Shown: positions 10,022-18,258, counted from the first letter of the stretch. The stretch: DNA of 20,953 nucleotides from SHWC01 sp945902735 (GCA_945902735.1 CAMDNF010000045.1:1-20953), one strand, 5' to 3'. Notes: a model not told the origin generated them from the sequence alone. A program made the numbers and translations.

Positions 10022-11119
10022 ATGAGCGGGACATCCGACGAAGCGAAGATTGGCGATCTCGCGCGACGACTGATCGATGCGCCCGCCGGATCGGACACCG
10101 CGCCCGATCCAGTCAGGCTGCTCTATGGCCTGAGCGAGCCGCCGCCCTTCCCGGCCGACAATATTTTCCCACTGACCTGGGAAGTCGAAACGCCACGCCT
10201 GATGGAGCTTTACGACAAGGGTCGCGATCCCGGTTGGGCGCCGAACCGCCTGCCCTGGGACACGCTCGATCCGGCGGCCTTCAGCGCGGATCAGCGCTAC
10301 GCCATGGCCTATTGGTTCGCGCTGCTCTCGGTCTTCGATTCATCGGGCCCCGCGGTCTTCGCGCGCGCCATGATCCACACCTACGAAACGCACGAGGAAG
10401 ACCCGATCCGGAAGTGCTTCTTTCTGGTCACGCGCGACGAGGTCAATCACGAGGAGGTTTGTCAGCTTGCGATTACCAAGCTGACGCCGGGCGGGCCGTT
10501 CGGCTATGTGCCCGAGACGCCGCTTGGCAAGCTCGCCCAGAACAACGCACGCTGGTACCACCACAACGGCGCACGCTATTGGGAAGGCTTCAAGAAGGGC
10601 ATTCACAAGCACCCGCTGCCGATCCTGTTCACCTCGTTCCTGATGGGCGAAGTGGCGTCGTCGACCCTGTTCCACGGCATGTTCAAGGCGACCACGATTC
10701 CGGTCTTCAGGGAATGCTTCCGCCGCGTCGGCCAGGACGAGGCCCGCCACATGAGCATTTGTCTCACCGTGCTCGGCAAACTTCTGCCCAAGCTGACCGA
10801 CGAGCAGCGCGCCATGATCACCAAGCAGATCAGGGCCGGCTATGTGTTCCTCTCAGGGATTCTCTACGAGCCGCCCGACCTGTTCTGGGAATTGCCGGAA
10901 ACCTGGCGGCCGGCGCACAAGCTCCTCGAACAGACCGCGCGCGAGGCCGGGCTCGGCATCCTTTCCGACGCGGCGCGGCGCGACAACTGGCGTACCGCGT
11001 TCTTGAAGCTCAAGGGCGTGCTTGAGCCCCATGGCATCGTCTTTCCGGCGATACCCGAGATCGGTATCGATGGGGAAACGGTCGCGTTCGACCCGGACGA
11101 CATCGTGCCGGTGTTCTGA
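10022..11119 (+). CDS. Uncharacterised ferritin-like di-iron protein (AurF/R2-like helical bundle)
   Basis: I do not recognise a named family for this 365-residue protein. It carries two Glu-x-x-His motifs about 100 residues apart, DEVNH (139-143) and DEARH (239-243), plus acidic residues on partner helices (YETHEED at 121-127; Glu210 in MGEVASS). That is the six-ligand pattern of a carboxylate-bridged di-iron centre as in AurF N-oxygenases, ribonucleotide reductase R2 and bacterial monooxygenases. No signal peptide is seen. AAGGAG six bases before the ATG is a strong ribosome site. It uses C-ending codons (GAC, AAC, TTC, AAG, CTG) more consistently than its neighbours, which suggests high expression or a different origin. 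It follows the thioesterase/CoA-ligase pair after 64 bases and is followed by a stem-loop. An oxygenase acting on an aryl-CoA or amine is conceivable but unproven. Confidence 0.72.
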   Translation: MSGTSDEAKIGDLARRLIDAPAGSDTAPDPVRLLYGLSEPPPFPADNIFPLTWEVETPRLMELYDKGRDPGWAPNRLPWDTLDPAAFSADQRYAMAYWFALLSVFDSSGPAVFARAMIHTYETHEEDPIRKCFFLVTRDEVNHEEVCQLAITKLTPGGPFGYVPETPLGKLAQNNARWYHHNGARYWEGFKKGIHKHPLPILFTSFLMGEVASSTLFHGMFKATTIPVFRECFRRVGQDEARHMSICLTVLGKLLPKLTDEQRAMITKQIRAGYVFLSGILYEPPDLFWELPETWRPAHKLLEQTAREAGLGILSDAARRDNWRTAFLKLKGVLEPHGIVFPAIPEIGIDGETVAFDPDDIVPVF

Positions 11120-11128
11120 CGGCGAACA

Positions 11129-11149
11129 GCAAGGCCCGCTTGGCCTTGC
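11129..11149 (+). terminator. Stem-loop after the di-iron gene, likely terminator
   Basis: GCAAGGCC (11129-11136) and GGCCTTGC (11142-11149) form a perfect 8-bp stem with a five-base loop, ten bases after the TGA. Only a weak CTTAACT follows rather than a U run, so termination may be partial or need Rho. It separates the di-iron gene from the efflux operon. Confidence 0.5.
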
Positions 11150-11165
11150 CTTAACTCCGACGGAA

Positions 11166-11209
11166 CCGGCGCGCCCAACCGTTTAATCCAAGGTATATTG
11201 GCGCGCCGG
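11166..11209. promoter_or_regulatory. Paired GGCGCGCC palindromes, candidate operator of the RND efflux operon
   Basis: CCGGCGCGCC (11166-11175) and GGCGCGCCGG (11200-11209) are a perfect 10-bp inverted repeat with a 24-base spacer. Each arm contains the self-complementary octamer GGCGCGCC, and the two octamer centres are 32 bp apart, about three helical turns. A TATATT at 11194-11199 between them could be a -10 element. The layout fits cooperative binding of a dimeric repressor such as a TetR- or MarR-type protein, but no such regulator gene lies next to it. Function is inferred only from the symmetry and position about 90 bases before the efflux operon. Confidence 0.35.
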
Positions 11210-11296
11210 CGCCTCGACCCCATTTGATCGAGGGGCTGGCCGCCTCGGTCATGGCCTATCGGCTGGGCCACGGATTCCAAACAATGCAGAGCGCTG

Positions 11297-12499
11297 ATGC
11301 CCCCTGACCAACGCTTAGTGCCCGATCGACCGCGCCGCTCCCTGCCGCGCCGGTTGGTCTTGACCTTCGTGCTGGCGGCGGTCGGCGGCGCGCTTTATGC
11401 GTTCGGCCTGTTCGATCGGCAATCGGGCTCGGCCCAATTGGCGAGCGATGTCGCGCCCATGCGCCAACCGGTGGTGGTCGCCGACGTGGCGGTGAAGCCG
11501 ATGGCGGTCGAGATTTCGACCATCGGTCGCGTTCAAACGATCAAGAGTGTCGGCGTTCGCTCGCGGATAAGCGGGGTGATCGCGTCGGTCGCGGTGCGCG
11601 ATGGGCAGGATGTGAAAGCGGGCGACCCCTTATTCAGCCTGGATGACCGCGAAGCTAGATCACAGCTCCATCTGGCGGGGGCCACGCTCGCCCGCAGCCG
11701 CATCGCGCTTGAAGACGCCCGACGCGATCTCAACCGCGTCAACACGCTGGTCGAAAAGAATGTGTCGTCAGGCCAACAGCGCGATCAGCAACAAGCCATC
11801 GTCGATGGGCTTCAGGCGCAAATGAGAGAGAGCGAAGCGTCGATCGAGCGCGCCAAGATTCAACTCTCCTACACCGTCATTGAAGCGCCGATCGGCGGAC
11901 GCATCGGTACGGTCAATGTGACGCCCGGCAGCTCGATCGATGCCAATGGCGCGGCTCCGCTGGTGACCATCAATCAGTTGAGTCCGCTCTATGTGTCGTT
12001 CTCGGTGCCGCAGCGTTATCTGACCGAATTGCAAGACGCGCTCGCGGCCGGCCCATTGACGGTGCTCGCCACTGTTCCAGGCAGCACCGAGGCGCCGCAC
12101 CAAGGCCGGGTTGCTTTCATCGAGAACGCGATCGACGCCGCGACCAATATGCTGCCGGTGCGCGCCTTGTTCGAGAATGGCGAGATCAGGCTTTGGCCGG
12201 CGCAATTCGTCACGGTGGTTCTGACGCTGCGCACCGAGCCCGAGGCGATCGTGGTGCCCGCAAACGCGGTGCAGACCGATCAAGAAGGGAATTTCGTGTT
12301 TGTCGTGAACGCGGAATCGGCGGTCGATGTTCGACGCGTCGTCGTGAAGCGCACGATTGCCGGCGAGGCGGTGGTCGACGGCGATTTGCGCACTGGCGAG
12401 CAAGTGGTGACCCGTGGGCAATTGCGGCTCCAAGCCGGCACCGCGGTTGAAATCAAGCGCCCGGCCGGAGCAGCCGGCAAACCAGCCAACGCGTCATGA
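11297..12499 (+). CDS. RND efflux periplasmic adaptor (membrane fusion protein)
   Basis: This 400-residue protein has an N-terminal membrane anchor (RLVLTFVLAAVGGALYAFGLF, about residues 16-37), then the standard adaptor order. A beta-barrel/lipoyl half comes first (VRSRISGVIASVAVRDGQDVKAGDPLF), then a helical hairpin rich in Arg, Glu and Gln (about 130-185). The second lipoyl half follows (VIEAPIGGRIGTVNVTPGSSID), then beta-barrel and membrane-proximal domains ending near GEQVVTRGQLRLQAGTAVEI. It would link the inner-membrane pump encoded next to an outer-membrane channel; no TolC-like gene is in the window. The Shine-Dalgarno is weak (AGAGCG). The stop overlaps the pump start by four bases (ATGA), the tight coupling usual for MdtA/MdtB-like pairs. 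Substrates cannot be inferred. Confidence 0.93.
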   Translation: MPPDQRLVPDRPRRSLPRRLVLTFVLAAVGGALYAFGLFDRQSGSAQLASDVAPMRQPVVVADVAVKPMAVEISTIGRVQTIKSVGVRSRISGVIASVAVRDGQDVKAGDPLFSLDDREARSQLHLAGATLARSRIALEDARRDLNRVNTLVEKNVSSGQQRDQQQAIVDGLQAQMRESEASIERAKIQLSYTVIEAPIGGRIGTVNVTPGSSIDANGAAPLVTINQLSPLYVSFSVPQRYLTELQDALAAGPLTVLATVPGSTEAPHQGRVAFIENAIDAATNMLPVRALFENGEIRLWPAQFVTVVLTLRTEPEAIVVPANAVQTDQEGNFVFVVNAESAVDVRRVVVKRTIAGEAVVDGDLRTGEQVVTRGQLRLQAGTAVEIKRPAGAAGKPANAS

Positions 12500-15400
12500 G
12501 CCTGCCCGAACTTTGTATCCGCCGGCCGGTCATGACGGTGCTGATCATGGCGACCATCATGATGGTCGGCCTTTTTGGGTACAGGCTGCTGCCCGTCGCG
12601 GCGCTGCCGAACGTCGACTTTCCGACCATTCAGGTGAGCGCAAACCTGCCCGGCGCCAGCCCGAACACGATGGCAGCTTCGGTTGCGACGCCGCTTGAAC
12701 GCCAATTCTCGACCATCGCGGGCGTTACCTCGATTACCTCGAACAGCACGCAAGGCCTGACGCAGATCACGCTGCAATTCAACCTCGATCGCGATATCGA
12801 TGGCGCGGCACTCGATGTGCAGTCCGCACTTTCGGTCGCGGCGCGGCGGCTACCGGCCGAAATGCCGACGCCGCCAACCTACAGAAAGGTCAATCCCGCC
12901 GATCAGCCGGTGGTGATCTTGGCCATGGCATCGGCGACGCTGCCGCTTTCAGCCGTCGATGAATATGCCGAGACGTTGGTTGCCCAGCGGCTTTCCACGT
13001 TGCCTGGTGTCGCGCAAGTTCAGGTCTTCGGGCCTCAAAAGGCCGCGGTGCGCGTGCAGGCCGACCCGAATGCGCTGGCGGCGCTTGGCTTGAGCCTGGG
13101 CGAGATCGAGCAATCGGTCGCGGCCGCGGCCGCGAACACGCCAGTCGGCAGTTTGAGCGGCGCCGGCAAAAGCGTGACGCTCGAAGCCAGCGCCCAACCC
13201 CGTTATGCCCGCGACTATCGCGAACTGATCGTGGCCTATCGCAATGGCAACCCGGTCAGGCTCGGCGAGGTTGCGCGCGTGATTGACGGCGTCGAGAACG
13301 ACAAGACGGCGAGCTGGTTCAACGGCACGCGCTCGATCGTGCTTGGCGTACAGCGCCAACCCGACGCCAACACGGTCGAGGTGGTCGACAGCGTCAAGGC
13401 GCTGCTGCCGAGCTTCCGAAATCAATTGCCGCCTTCGGTCCAGCTTTCCGTTCACAATGACCGCTCGCAATCGATCCGCGATTCGGTCGATGAAGTGCAA
13501 TTCACGTTGCTGATCACGGTTGGCATCGTGATCGCGGTAATCTTTCTGTTTCTCCGCAATCTGACCGCGACCATCATCCCGGCCGTGGCGTTGCCGATTT
13601 CGATCATCGGCACCTTCGCCGGCATGTATTTGCTCGGCTATAGCATCAATAATCTGACGTTGATGGCGCTGACGGTTTCGGTCGGCTTCATCGTCGATGA
13701 TGCGATCGTCATGGTCGAGAATATCGTGCGGCATATCGAAAAGGGTATGAGGCCGCTAGAGGCCGCGCTCAAGGGCTCGCGTCAAATCTCTTTTACGATC
13801 ATTTCGATCACGCTATCGCTGGTTGCGGTGTTCATTCCCGTGTTGTTCATGGGCGGGATTATCGGCCGCATCTTTCGTGAATTCGCGGTCACGGTCAGCC
13901 TGATCATTTTAGTTTCCGGCCTTGTTTCTTTGACGCTGACGCCGGTGCTGTGCAGCCGGTTCCTGCGGCACCAACGGGCCGATACCCGCCCTGGCCCGAT
14001 CGCACGGGTGCTCGAAGCGGGCTTCGAGGCCATGCGCGGCTTTTATGATGTGACGCTGCGCACGGTCTTGAAGCACCGTCGCATCATGTTGGGCGTGACG
14101 GTGCTGACCATTGTGGGCACGGTCTATTTATTCTCGGTCGTGCCCAAGGGTTTTTTCCCGACCGAGGACACGGGCCTCTTGTTCATTTCGACCGAGGCCG
14201 CGCCCGACACGGCGTTCGATGCCATGGCCGAGATGCAGAGCGAGGTCGCGCGTATCGTGCAAGCCGATCCCGACATCGCAACCGTGATTTCGAGCGTCGG
14301 CGTTGGCGGGGCCAGTAGCTCGGTCAATAGCGGCCGGCTGTTCGTTTCGCTCAAACCGCTCGATCAACGCGACGTGTCGATGACGCAAGTGGTCGATCGG
14401 CTGAAGCCAAAGCTCGCGGGCATTCCCGGTGTCAATAGCTTCTTCCAACCGGTGCAGAATATCCGGCTAGGCGGGCGCCTGTCCAAGAACCTCTATCAAT
14501 ATACCGTGCAAGGCATCGACCTCGAGGAGGTGCAGCTTTATGCGCCCCAGCTCGAGGCTCGCATGAAGGCGCTGCCCGAGCTGGCCGACGTGACGACGGA
14601 TCTTGAGATTGCAAACCCGCAAGCGATGGTTGAGATCGACCGGGAGCGGGCGGCGACCCTTGGCGTGACCGCCGAGGCCATTCGTTCCACACTATTCTCG
14701 GCGTTCGGCTCGCGGCAAATCGCGACCATTTATACGCCGACCAATGACTATGACGTCATTCTCGAGCTTGATCCCAAATTCCAACGCGATGTGTCGGGAA
14801 TTTCGAGCCTCTATGTGCGTGCGGGCGATGGCGCGCTCGTGCCGCTCGATGCGGTTGCGACGATCAGGCGCCTGGTCGGCCCGCTCAGCGTCAACCATCA
14901 GGGTCAATTGCCGGCGGTGACGATCTCGTTCAATTTGACGAAGGGCGTGGCGCTCGGCCAAGCCGTTGAGCGTATTCAGGCGATCGAGCGCGAACTTGCG
15001 CTGCCCGCGACCATATCAACCGGCTTCCAAGGCACCGCGCAGGCGTTCAAGGATTCGCTCGACAATCAGGGCCTGCTCCTCATCGCGGCGTTCTTTGTGA
15101 TCTATGTGGTGCTCGGCATCCTTTATGAGAGTTTCATTCACCCGATCACGATTCTGGCGGGCATTCCATCAGCCGCGCTCGGCGCGCTTTTAACGCTGCT
15201 CTTGTTCAAGGGCGACCTTAGCGTCATCGCGATCATCGGCATCACGATGTTGATCGGCATCGTGAAGAAGAATGCCATCATGATGATCGACTTCGCGATC
15301 GAGCGACGGAAGAGCGATGGCGTGGGTGCCGAACAAGCGATTTACGAGGCCTGTCTGGTCCGCTTTCGGCCAATCATGATGACGACCGTGGCGGCGATCG

Positions 15401-15663
15401 CGGGTGTTCTGCCGCTGGCGCTCGGCACCGGGGCGGGTGCGGAATTGCGCCAGCCGCTCGGCCTCGTGGTGGTTGGCGGCCTGATCGTGTCGCAAGTCTT
15501 GACGCTCTATATCACGCCGGTCGTCTATCTCTATTTGGAGTGGATGCAGGGCTTGTTCGCCCGGGGTCGGCGCCACACAAGCGATGGGCTGGAAGGCGCC
15601 GCCCCGGCCCTTCAACCCGCTCGTCCGGCGTCTTCGCCAAAGCCTTGGACGCGGCCAAATTGA
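12496..15663 (+). CDS. RND multidrug efflux inner-membrane transporter (HAE1/MdtB type)
   Basis: This 1055-residue proton-driven RND pump has the family's usual length and the duplicated layout: TM1, large periplasmic loop, TM2-7, second periplasmic loop, TM8-12. It opens with the typical SLPELCIRRPVMTVLIM. The proton relay is intact: Asp401-Asp402 in VGFIVDDAIVMVEN on TM4 and Lys925 in IVKKNAIMMIDFA on TM10. RFRPIMMTTVAAIAGVLPLALGTGAGAELRQPLG matches the conserved end of the TM10-11 region. Periplasmic blocks such as PNVDFPTIQVSANLPGASP also match the MdtB/MdtC-like group more than AcrB. It should export hydrophobic or amphipathic compounds with the preceding adaptor. No outer-membrane partner lies downstream; the next gene is an unrelated monooxygenase. 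Confidence 0.96.
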   Translation: MSLPELCIRRPVMTVLIMATIMMVGLFGYRLLPVAALPNVDFPTIQVSANLPGASPNTMAASVATPLERQFSTIAGVTSITSNSTQGLTQITLQFNLDRDIDGAALDVQSALSVAARRLPAEMPTPPTYRKVNPADQPVVILAMASATLPLSAVDEYAETLVAQRLSTLPGVAQVQVFGPQKAAVRVQADPNALAALGLSLGEIEQSVAAAAANTPVGSLSGAGKSVTLEASAQPRYARDYRELIVAYRNGNPVRLGEVARVIDGVENDKTASWFNGTRSIVLGVQRQPDANTVEVVDSVKALLPSFRNQLPPSVQLSVHNDRSQSIRDSVDEVQFTLLITVGIVIAVIFLFLRNLTATIIPAVALPISIIGTFAGMYLLGYSINNLTLMALTVSVGFIVDDAIVMVENIVRHIEKGMRPLEAALKGSRQISFTIISITLSLVAVFIPVLFMGGIIGRIFREFAVTVSLIILVSGLVSLTLTPVLCSRFLRHQRADTRPGPIARVLEAGFEAMRGFYDVTLRTVLKHRRIMLGVTVLTIVGTVYLFSVVPKGFFPTEDTGLLFISTEAAPDTAFDAMAEMQSEVARIVQADPDIATVISSVGVGGASSSVNSGRLFVSLKPLDQRDVSMTQVVDRLKPKLAGIPGVNSFFQPVQNIRLGGRLSKNLYQYTVQGIDLEEVQLYAPQLEARMKALPELADVTTDLEIANPQAMVEIDRERAATLGVTAEAIRSTLFSAFGSRQIATIYTPTNDYDVILELDPKFQRDVSGISSLYVRAGDGALVPLDAVATIRRLVGPLSVNHQGQLPAVTISFNLTKGVALGQAVERIQAIERELALPATISTGFQGTAQAFKDSLDNQGLLLIAAFFVIYVVLGILYESFIHPITILAGIPSAALGALLTLLLFKGDLSVIAIIGITMLIGIVKKNAIMMIDFAIERRKSDGVGAEQAIYEACLVRFRPIMMTTVAAIAGVLPLALGTGAGAELRQPLGLVVVGGLIVSQVLTLYITPVVYLYLEWMQGLFARGRRHTSDGLEGAAPALQPARPASSPKPWTRPN

Positions 15664-15719
15664 CGGCCATCGCGCGCAATCACTAAAATGACCGCATGAC
15701 GACGGTCTCGCGGTACTAG

Positions 15720-16931
15720 ATGCGCGCTCTCATTATCGGCGGTTCGCTTGGTGGGCTATTTGCTGCCAACATCTTGCATCGCATCGGCTGTGAGGTCCGC
15801 GTGTGCGAGCGCGCGCCGGGCACGCTGGCCGGGCGCGGCGCCGGCATCGCGACCCACCCCGAATTATTCGAGGCCTTGCGCCGCTCGGGCGTGACCAGCG
15901 CGCTTGAGGTTGGCGTGCACGTGCCGGGCCGTATCACGGTCGGGCGCGACGGCGCGGTGATCGGCCGTCATGATTTTCCGCAAATCCTCACCGCATGGGG
16001 CCGCTTGCAGAACCTGTTGACCGAGGCGCTGCCCGCCGGCTGCTATGAGGGGGCCAAGGAACTCAAATCGATCGATCAGGACGCGCGGGAGGTTCGCGCC
16101 GGGTTCGCCGACGGCACACAGTACTCGGCCGAGCTCTTGATCGGCGCAGACGGCTGGCGCTCGACCACGCGGGCCTTGCTCGCTCCCCATTTGGTGCCGC
16201 GCTATGCGGGCTATGCGGCGTGGCGCGCCTTGGTCGATGAGGCGCAGCTTTCAGGCCACACGCGCGAAACGATCTTCGACTATCTGGCGTTTTGTCTGAA
16301 CCCCGGCGAACAGGCGCTGGCCTATCCGGTCGCGGGCGCGAATGACAGCCTGACGATCGGCGAGCGCCGACTCAATTTCGTTTGGTATCGGCCCGCCGAG
16401 GAGGACACGGCGTTGCGCCGCCTCCTGACCGACGAGCAAGGGCACTATCACGCCGATGGTATTCCGCCCCATCTGGTCAGCCGCGCTGTTATCGCCGAAA
16501 TGCGCGCCGATGCAACGCGCTTGCTCGCGCCGCAATTCATCGAGGTGACGCGCCTCGCGCCGCAACCTTTTCTCCAGCCGATCATGGAATTCAGCGCCGA
16601 TCGCATGGCCTTCGGGCGGGTTGCGCTGTTGGGCGATGCGGCGTTCGTGGCGCGCCCGCATGTCGGCATGGGGGTCACCAAAGCGGGTGGCGATGCCATG
16701 GCGCTCGCCGATGCGTTGATCGCCCACCCGCAGGATTTGTCGGCCGCTCTTGCCAATTATGAAGCGGCACGCCTACGCGTTGGCAAATTGATCGTCGAGC
16801 ACGCGCGATTTCTTGGCGCACCGCTATCGCCCACCCCGCCGAACGAGGTTGAGCGGGCTCTCGCGCGCACCAATGGCACGCCGGAGTTTGTCATGCGCAC
16901 GGCCGCCATCGCGCCTACTTTGCCCTGGTAA
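15720..16931 (+). CDS. Class A FAD-dependent aromatic hydroxylase-like monooxygenase
   Basis: This 403-residue flavoprotein monooxygenase has the three fingerprints of the p-hydroxybenzoate-hydroxylase fold. A dinucleotide-binding GGSLGG is at 7-12, with an acidic/Arg end of strand 2 (VCER). The DG motif LIGADGWRSTTR is in the middle, and the GD motif LLGDAAF includes Asp306. The segments RGAGIATHPEL and FVARPHVGMGVTKAGGDAMALADAL resemble 2,6-dihydroxypyridine 3-hydroxylase-type members of the family. It would hydroxylate an aromatic ring using NAD(P)H and oxygen. It begins 56 bases after the RND pump on the same strand with no clear Shine-Dalgarno (CGGTACTAG), so either a short own promoter or leaderless start is possible. 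Substrate unknown, and no ring-cleavage genes are adjacent. Confidence 0.9.
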   Translation: MRALIIGGSLGGLFAANILHRIGCEVRVCERAPGTLAGRGAGIATHPELFEALRRSGVTSALEVGVHVPGRITVGRDGAVIGRHDFPQILTAWGRLQNLLTEALPAGCYEGAKELKSIDQDAREVRAGFADGTQYSAELLIGADGWRSTTRALLAPHLVPRYAGYAAWRALVDEAQLSGHTRETIFDYLAFCLNPGEQALAYPVAGANDSLTIGERRLNFVWYRPAEEDTALRRLLTDEQGHYHADGIPPHLVSRAVIAEMRADATRLLAPQFIEVTRLAPQPFLQPIMEFSADRMAFGRVALLGDAAFVARPHVGMGVTKAGGDAMALADALIAHPQDLSAALANYEAARLRVGKLIVEHARFLGAPLSPTPPNEVERALARTNGTPEFVMRTAAIAPTLPW

Positions 16932-17000
16932 AATGAGCGCGACATTTTTCAGATCATCGGACCCGGCGTTCATACAGTCGACGACGCCCTGTCTCGGCCA

Positions 17001-17501
17001 TTGAGAGACGACATAAATCTCCTGGAAGCCTGGAATGATTCATCGATGGCGCGCGTCTTGGGTTGGTACAAACGGCGCGTTCAACTGATTTTTATGGTGA
17101 TCGCGACCGCGGCGATCATCGGCGTGAACGCCGATTCCTTTCACGTCGCGCAGACCCTCTGGCATGAGCCGGCGACGCGCGCCGCGATCGCCGATTCGAC
17201 GACGCAGGCGATCGAGGCCTGCCGCATGACAGATGAAGCGCAGCCCATCGAAGACTGCGAGATTTATGTCGATTCCGCCAAGCAAACCGACGCGTTGCGG
17301 GCGCTGCCGATCGGCTGGTCGAACGCGCCTTGGCCGAGCGATGCAATTGGCTGGCTTGCCCGCGCCTTTGGTTGGCTGATCACCATCATCGCGGTTTCGC
17401 TTGGCGCGCCGTTCTGGTTTGACGTGCTCGGCAAGCTCTCCAATTTGCGGGCATCCGGTGCGAAGCCGATCGTTCGACGGGCGCAAGAACCGCCGCGTTA
17501 G
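17001..17501 (+). CDS. Membrane protein, probably the C-terminal remnant of a larger conserved protein
   Basis: This 166-residue frame (TTG 17001; ATG 17046 would give 151) has two hydrophobic helices, about 28-45 (LIFMVIATAAIIGVNADS) and 122-140 (AFGWLITIIAVSLGAPFWF). Between them is a soluble loop with two cysteines (74, 86). The blocks SMARVLGWYKRRVQ, LPIGW and SLGAPFWFDVLGKL match, from memory, the C-terminal third of a conserved proteobacterial membrane protein of about 400 residues whose function I do not know. That protein's N-terminal membrane helices are absent here: only 69 bases separate this frame from the monooxygenase stop, and no frame there encodes them. It has no good ribosome site at TTG; GGAATG lies before ATG 17046. 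It is therefore probably a 5'-truncated remnant, though a short functional form cannot be excluded. Confidence 0.6.
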   Translation: MRDDINLLEAWNDSSMARVLGWYKRRVQLIFMVIATAAIIGVNADSFHVAQTLWHEPATRAAIADSTTQAIEACRMTDEAQPIEDCEIYVDSAKQTDALRALPIGWSNAPWPSDAIGWLARAFGWLITIIAVSLGAPFWFDVLGKLSNLRASGAKPIVRRAQEPPR

Positions 17502-17521
17502 ACGATCCTCATGACACCGAT

Positions 17522-17551
17522 GCGGCAATAATGTGTCTACATTGTGGCCGC
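17522..17551. promoter_or_regulatory. Imperfect stem-loop between the truncated membrane gene and the surface protein gene
   Basis: GCGGC (17522-17526) pairs with GCCGC (17547-17551), and ATGT (17531-17534) with ACAT (17539-17542) around a four-base GTCT loop, with partial pairing in between. It lies 20 bases past the upstream stop and about 100 bases before the next start. It could be a weak terminator (no U run follows) or an operator dyad for the downstream gene. The sequence does not decide which. Confidence 0.3.
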
Positions 17552-17649
17552 GCAAATTCTCATGATGGCGCAGAGAAAACCGCGACGGGGTTCGTCGGTC
17601 CGGGCGTTGAACGTGCATAGGTGCCTTTCCTCCAACCACGGAGCTCCCC

Positions 17650-18258
17650 ATGCGCGCGCGCCCCATTATCGCAACCTTGACGGCTGTTTCCCTCCTGGCG
17701 CTCTCGATCGGGAGCGCGCATGCGGGGTCCGGGTCTCGGCACGACCGGCGGGACGACGACGATTGGAGCGGCCGCCGCCACCATGACGACCCGGGTTGGC
17801 GCGGCCATGGCGCCCATGACGAACGCCATGGGGGCCGCCACGAAGAACGGCGGTCAGCGAAACGCTGGGACCGCGATGATCGAGACCGCGATTCGCGTCA
17901 CCGCCATGATCGCCACGACCGCCACGACCGCGATGATGATAATGACGACGTGTTTGCTTTGTTGGCGATCGCCGGTCTGACCCTGGTGACGATTGGCGTC
18001 CTCAGCGCGTCGCAGCAATCGTCTTACCGCGCGGCCGAGACCCGCGCGACCTATGTACCGCTCGGGGAACCGGTGAGATGGCGAGACGGCAATGCCTATG
18101 GCTCGGTCACGCCGGTCTACGAAGGCCGCAATGCCTCCGGGCGGCTTTGCCGGGAGTACCAGAAAACCGTGACGATCGGCGGGCGACAGGAAAGTGCCTA
18201 TGGCACGGCCTGCCGCAATGGCGATGGCTCTTGGTCGCTCAGCTCCCAAGACGATTGA
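17650..18258 (+). CDS. Secreted His/Asp/Arg-rich protein with surface-antigen-like C-terminal domain
   Basis: This 202-residue protein has four clear parts. There is a signal peptide (1-25, cleavage after AHA), and a very hydrophilic low-complexity region (about 30-100) made almost entirely of His, Asp and Arg with HDRHDRHDRD-type repeats. A hydrophobic helix follows (101-119, VFALLAIAGLTLVTIGVLS), then a C-terminal domain with RLCREYQKTVTIGGRQ...YGTACRNGDGSW containing Cys167 and Cys188. That end matches the 17-kDa surface antigen/RT0821 type of outer-membrane-associated domain. The His/Asp-rich segment could bind metal ions in the periplasm, as proposed for RcnB-like proteins, but this is inference. 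GGAG six bases before the ATG fixes the start. A second open frame inside it is a by-product of the repeats. Confidence 0.8.
   Translation: MRARPIIATLTAVSLLALSIGSAHAGSGSRHDRRDDDDWSGRRHHDDPGWRGHGAHDERHGGRHEERRSAKRWDRDDRDRDSRHRHDRHDRHDRDDDNDDVFALLAIAGLTLVTIGVLSASQQSSYRAAETRATYVPLGEPVRWRDGNAYGSVTPVYEGRNASGRLCREYQKTVTIGGRQESAYGTACRNGDGSWSLSSQDD

Noticed and set aside
10234..11025. 263-codon plus-strand frame inside the di-iron gene
   Set aside because: Arg/Ala-rich composition and no motifs; the overlapping frame has the paired ExxH di-iron motifs and a strong ribosome site.
12949..13734. 261-codon open frame antisense to the RND pump
   Set aside because: Antisense shadow with Arg/His/Asp-rich composition; the pump frame is conserved throughout.
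17880..17945. Short repeats resembling a CRISPR or direct-repeat array
   Set aside because: The repeats are short, irregular, in frame and encode Asp-Arg-His units; there are no spacers of uniform length.
17720..17980. Second plus-strand frame within the His/Asp-rich gene
   Set aside because: It is Met/Thr/Ala-rich because of the underlying short repeats and lacks a ribosome site.
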